This document shows, piece after piece, positions 59,255 through 64,000 of a stretch of DNA of 64,000 nucleotides. Below the pieces are notes generated by a model. That model had not been told where the DNA came from and did not search any database. It saw only the letters and a program-made list of their open reading frames with translations. Numbering within the stretch: position 1 is the stretch's first letter; each line of letters starts with the position of its first letter. The position numbers and the translations under genes are program-made. The DNA is taken from positions 49,861,208 to 49,925,207 of the forward strand of contig JACMZG010001914.1 of NCBI GenBank assembly GCA_018340805.1, given 5' to 3'. This DNA comes from Microvelia longipes. Taxonomy: Eukaryota; Arthropoda; Insecta; Hemiptera; Veliidae.

Positions 59255-60181
59255 CTGATCCATGATATCAATAGATCTCTGCGTGATAAACGTTAATTCA
59301 TATAATCTAATAAGAGCCCAACTGTATTCTATAATCCTATCTATAACAATATTGGTAATATTTAATTCATCTATATACTTTATATTCAACTCTATACTAG
59401 ACGCCGTGTAAAACGTCGTAGCGACGGTAATAACGCAGATATTCGTTACCGTCATCAGTAACGCCAAACCGCACACGTTTTCAACGTCACGAAAAATCAT
59501 AACTAACTTTTCGTAAATTGAAATTAGTTCGACTACTTTACAACTATTTTTATAATTATGTAAGTTAGGTTTCTTGTAGACGAAGTCATTAAATAGTATT
59601 TTTATATTTTTGTTTAATATATTTAATCTAGATAATATTAATATTAACATAGATCTTATTTTAAATTCAGTAAACATTAAAGATATAGGAATCAAGTAAG
59701 CTACATAATAAGACAAGATTTTTAATAATGAATAATGAAATAATTTGTACGTATCAGCGACGTAGTGAATCAAATTCAAAATTATTTGTACCAATAAAGT
59801 TACTAATTCCTCATAAATTTGGCTACTAAAGCTTATATTTAATTTATTTAATGTATAATCAATTTGATCTAATTGTTTGTAAATTTTAATGTATATATCC
59901 GAATTTAAAATAGAGCCAAAAACACATATAATTTGAGCCCAATAGATAGTTCCGGCGTTTAAAAATAACAGCAGTTTATACTGAAATTCGGAATTGGCCT
60001 CATAAAGCTGATAGGTTTTATAATAAATAAAGGCGGCAGTTATGATAAGAGATGAAATAGATATTATAAATAATAAAATTGAAAATTTATTTTTAACAGT
60101 GAAAGGATGTATTCCATACAACCAGTTAATTAAATAAATTAATTTTATTTCATTTTTTAACACTTTACTTTTAATATTCAT
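59255..60181 (-). CDS. Gustatory receptor copy B, intact large first exon (309 codons)
   Basis: ATG at 60181 opens an uninterrupted 927-base exon ending MDQ before the donor GTAATG. It encodes the N-terminal six TMs of a 7tm_7 receptor, including HPFTVKN near residue 26, CVFGSILNSD and TVTNICVITVATTFYTAS. It is about 90% or more identical to copy A and shares its 5' flank. No TACGLF exon or terminal Gr exon was seen on the minus strand between 59255 and copy A, so it must either splice over copy A to the exons at 46.9-41.9 kb or be a 5'-partial duplicate. A TIR element sits 75 bases past the donor. Confidence 0.85.
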
Positions 60182-60539
60182 AATAGTTCAGTAATTATTT
60201 AAATATATTTACAAAGTAAATAAATAATTTTGTTTCATATGTTAATTTTTGACTCTTTATATTCGTAACTATTCTATAAATATTTAATGTTATTTATGCA
60301 ATAAGTAAATAAATTTTATTTCACATATTAGGTGACACTTTATTTTTATTAATACATAAGTTTATTTAATCCAATGAAATTTAGTTTCTTCTGTGCCCTT
60401 AAGTAATTCTTAACCTAATTTTTATATTGTTAACCTGTTAATAAATATTTATATATAATTACAAAAAAATATATTTTTACTATTGAATAAATACTTAAAT
60501 GCATTTATACTAAAAAATGAAATAAAATAAAAAAATTGT

Positions 60540-61840
60540 AACTAGTTAAAAGCTTTATAAAAGAAGACAGCAGTCCAAATATAGTTGAAAAACAACTACT
60601 TAGCTATCAACCAGGGATCCTGGTCGTCATCAGGGTAAATAGATTTATTAAAACATAAATAATAAGAATATAAACATAAACCAACAGATAATAAAACAAA
60701 AGATAAGAGTTATCACAAATGAAGGTAACATAACATTAGAGAAATACAGAGTAACTTCATGTTATAACCGCAACTTGTTGAGATTATAAGAAAAATAGAG
60801 AAGAATTGAAAGACAATAAGCAGAAATAGACAAAAGAATAATTTACAAAAATGAAAAACTCTCAACAAAAACAATAAATAGGTACAAAATACATAAAAAA
60901 TAAAAAAATTGAAATTATTTAACTTAAAAAAATCTTCCTTTGATTTTTAGGTTTTTTTTGTATTTTGTACCTATTAATTATTTTTGTCGAGAGTTTTTCA
61001 CTTTTGTAAATTATTCTTTTGTCTATTTCTGCTTATTGTCTTTCAATTATTCTCTATTTTCGTTGTAATCTCAACAAGGATCTTGAATAAAGGGGATGAC
61101 GCTCTAAGTCGATTTGCCATACAAACAAGTGACCCCATCGAAAACCAGAAAATAGAGAGAATTCAACACGAAACACACGTCAAAAACCAACTGCACATGC
61201 TTGGTACAAACTGCGCATGCTTACAATTCTTAAATCAGCGCAGGTCTTAAAATTTAGAGGCAAACTTACGTCACAATGGTTTCCATTGTTTATTACTTTG
61301 AGAAGGTTATAACAAAACACGCTTAAATTATCACTCACTGAAGAGGCAAAGTATATTCCAAAATTTAAAAATATATAAGCACAAATGACTTAACAAACAC
61401 CACAAATGTAACAATCAAGAGAAGCAAAGAAGAAAGTTGAAAAGCAAACTCGACAACCTTGCTACATAACCTGCGTTTTGCGCTTTACAATACTGGAATA
61501 CAACTTCCATGGGGTCAGAAAAGTTCCTTAATGCGTCATCCCCTTTATTCAAGATCCTTGAATCTCAACGAGTTGCGGTTATAACTTGTAGTTACTCTGA
61601 ATTTCTCTAATCTTATGTTATCTTCATTTTTGATAACTCTTATCTTTTGTTGTTTTCTCTTACATTAGTTGATATTGTATATTTGTTGGTTTATTTAGTT
61701 TAATGTTTATAGTCTTGCTGCTTATATTCTAATAAATCTATTTACCCTGATGATGACCAGGATCACTGGTTGAAAGCTCGGTAGTTATTTTTCAACTATA
61801 TTTGGACTGCTGTCTTCTTTTATAAACCTTTTCACTAGTT
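60540..61840. mobile_element. Compound foldback element with nested MITE
   Basis: Arms 60540-60935 and 60945-61074 plus 61569-61840 are inverted copies; ends AACTAGTTAAAAG and AACTAGTGAAAAG read inward on opposite strands. The hAT-like MITE interrupts the right arm. The short palindromic centre is near 60940. No coding sequence; an apparent ORF at 60984-61250 just crosses arm and MITE. Confidence 0.78.
61075..61560. mobile_element. hAT-like MITE, 486 bp, TSD AATCTCAA
   Basis: Ends CAAGGATCTTGAATAAAGGG and its inverted complement, with AATCTCAA at 61067-61074 and 61561-61568. The empty site is visible in the opposite arm of the host foldback. An 8-bp duplication and CA ends suit hAT. No coding capacity. 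Confidence 0.85.
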
Positions 61841-62649
61841 AAAAATGTTCACAGTCAATTAATACCTCTTTTTGTTTAAAATAAAATAAGTTAATTTTAT
61901 TTAATTTTTCCGGGCATTTCCTTTGAAAATGTTGAAGAAATTGAGTAACAAGTAATAGAAGTACTGCTCACGTTATGAAACATAAGCCGAAAAATTAAAC
62001 TTAGGATATTGGGTTTTTTCATAGTAGTAACGTAAAAAATGTTGGCGGATACTAAGATTCCAGACTGGGGACCCTAGGTTCAATAACTTTAAGTATCCTT
62101 ATTGTCCTTGAACCGGTTTCATTTAACTCAGACTCTCTAAAAATATCGAAAACGACACCCCACATAACATTTATTATCTAACAATTGTGATTTTTTGCTT
62201 TTTCGGTTATTGACGACAGTTTTTTCTACTCTTTGGTTACTTAGAGTTGCCTTTTCGTCTCCAAACTACCCAGTTATTACATTTAGCACTTCAAAAACAA
62301 AAGTAAATTAAATATTAAATATTTTAACATAACATATTGTCCAGTAGTCATTATTTATTTCGGTCTGAATTTTGTAATGTATTAAGGGTTTAGCTTGTGA
62401 CAGTTGTCGATTTCCAATCGTCAAATATATCAGTAATAGGTTCTTTGAGCGGGTGATTAGAGAGGGGGGGGGGGTGAATATATTTTATATTAAAGAAAAC
62501 TACTATCATTATTGTGGGAAATTTCTTCGACTCATTACTAGTATCATACTTATTATATATTCTAAAGGAATAAAATAAAGATCCGGGCATTGGGTGTCTC
62601 AGAACAAAACCTCCTCTTATGACAACTTTCCAGCAAAGTTGGTCTCACT

Positions 62650-63132
62650 CAAGGATCTTGAATATAGAGGATGACGCGCTAAGTCGATTTGCCATACAAA
62701 AAAAGGTGACCCATTGAAAACCAAAAAATAGAGAGAATTCAACACGAAACACACGTCAAAAACCAACTGCGCATGCTTATAATACTTACAACAGGGCAGG
62801 TCTTAATTTAAACTTACCTCTAAATGGTCCCCATTGTTTATTGCTTGAGAAGGTTATAAACAGGCTTAAATTATTACTCACTAAAGTGGCTAAGTATAGT
62901 CCAAAATTCAAAATTAAGTAAGCACAAATGACTTAACGAAGGAGCACAAATGAGAAGCACAGAAGAAAGTTGAGAAGAAAACTCGACAACCTTGCTACAT
63001 AACCTGCGTTTGGTGCCTTTTATTCATTATAATCATAGGAAGGTAAGTTTGCTCTTATTTCTCTATCTCATTCAACTTCCATGAGGTCAGAAATGTTGCT
63101 TAATGCGTCATCCTCTTTATTCAAGATCCTTG
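62650..63132. mobile_element. hAT-like MITE, second copy, TSD GTCTcACT/GTCTaACT
   Basis: Same termini (CAAGGATCTTGAATATAGAG) and interior as 61075-61560. Flanks 62642-62649 and 63133-63140 agree at 7 of 8 bases. It lies just past the end of the segmental duplication. Confidence 0.82.
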
Positions 63133-63140
63133 GTCTAACT

Positions 63141-63698
63141 TAGCATCTTCTCACGCAGTAAAACAATTTGTTTCATATACAAAATGCTTGATGCTCATTC
63201 ATTCCTTTACTTAACATGCTCGATTCTTCTTAACGCTTTTGATGACAAAACCAGGGATAAACTATTCGTATTAAAATTGTATACTTGTTTAAGATATACA
63301 TAAAATTTAAATTAAATTATTTTAAATTTAATATAAATTACTTTGAATTTTAAAATATTTGGACGAATTTCGGATTTTAAGATTTTTAAACAACGCATGC
63401 TTGGCTTTTTTTAAAAAATATTTTACTTTAGTTTATTAGGTAGTTATTAGGTATTATTATACCTAAACACCTGACACCATGATATGAGTGCAATGAGTTT
63501 TAACAAATTAGTTATTTTTTTAGAAATAAAATTATATTATAAATGCCTAAATACATTACATGTGAAATTTACTTTATTAATTGTAATTTAGTCATTAGCA
63601 CATGGCTTCCAAGTTAATTAAAGAAATATGAATGCCTTACAACAGCTACATTTCAAAAGATATCAAATTTGAATATGTTGGACTATATAAACACTTAC
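63141..63698. other. Downstream of the third Gr exon, no exon found
   Basis: AT-rich. The donor GTAAGT of the third Gr exon opens this intron; no acceptor followed by Gr-like sequence was seen. Confidence 0.4.
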
Positions 63699-63953
63699 CT
63701 CTTTATACAATGACTGACATGATTTTACAACCAAAGCCAGCTCGCTGAATCTGATGAGAGCCCAGCTATAAGTGACAATGATATTTAATATATCATCAAA
63801 ATCAGCATTTAATTTACCATTTACCATATACTTCTCAATATCTACCACTACATAATACGTCGTACTAACCACTATAGAGAAAATATTTACCGACAATAGC
63901 ACTAACGTAAGCGCGAATATACTGCCTACCAATAAATAAATTTTATATATCAA
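63699..63953 (-). CDS. Third gustatory receptor, internal exon (partial gene)
   Basis: Begins after the acceptor CTATTTATCAG and ends SLYKE before GTAAGT, both phase 0, 85 codons. Encodes KIYLLVGSIFALTLVLLSVN, STTYYVVVDIEKYM and YSWALIRFSELALVVKS, aligning with residues from about 235 to the end of the copy B exon (YSWALIRLYEL). The 5' part lies beyond the window. No downstream Gr exon was found between 63699 and 60182. Confidence 0.75.
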
Positions 63954-64000
63954 CTGATAAATAGTTTAACATTTATCAATATCATATCGAGATAATTTTA

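Larger units (their letters stand above)
59248..62630. repeat. Segmental duplication, copy B, split by a foldback insertion
   Basis: Homology to 49754-51880 stops near 60540 and resumes near 61890. The interruption is the compound foldback 60540-61840. The order of events is readable: duplication, foldback insertion, then MITE insertion into the foldback. Confidence 0.78.

Noticed and set aside
60984..61250. 88-codon frame
   Set aside because: Crosses the junction of a foldback arm and a MITE, so it cannot be an ancient gene.

Overview
The window is nuclear DNA from an insect. It is AT-rich and intron-rich, with GT/AG introns, insect chemoreceptor genes, MITEs, LINE and BEL/Pao fragments, and a great deal of satellite DNA. 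The species cannot be told from the sequence alone. None of the genes is a simple ORF; all were rebuilt by joining exons on splice sites, phase and family similarity.

Layout. (1) About 1.4-16.5 kb, plus strand: a nine-exon carotenoid oxygenase gene (ninaB/BCO family). Three of the four iron-ligand histidines are recognisable; the first aligns with a cysteine, and about 48 residues of the family's middle segment are not found. (2) About 19.5-40.9 kb, plus strand: an eight-exon odorant receptor (7tm_6) of about 395 residues. Its fifth intron holds an 8-kb satellite that stops 8 bases before exon 6. (3) About 41.9-50.7 kb, minus strand, convergent with the odorant receptor: a four-exon gustatory receptor (7tm_7). 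(4) 59.3-60.2 kb and 63.7-63.95 kb, minus strand: a second, intact gustatory receptor first exon (a recent duplicate) and an internal exon of a third. Neither has downstream exons of its own in the window, so the locus may use alternative 5' exons spliced to one shared 3' set.

The rest is mobile and repetitive DNA: a pogo/Tigger-like element with CENP-B-type transposase remnants; a hAT-like MITE family with 8-bp target duplications; a TIR element with 5-bp target duplications that encloses a BEL/Pao integrase C-terminal fragment; several foldback elements; LINE fragments (endonuclease, reverse transcriptase palm and thumb, 3' tails); tRNA-like SINE heads; a dispersed family with a GCGAAGCGAG core; and more than a dozen minisatellites. 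A striking pattern is that several minisatellites lie directly against splice sites, in three unrelated genes.

Functionally, the carotenoid oxygenase would make retinoid chromophore or apocarotenoids if active, and the Or and Gr genes encode chemosensory membrane channels. They are neighbours rather than a pathway.
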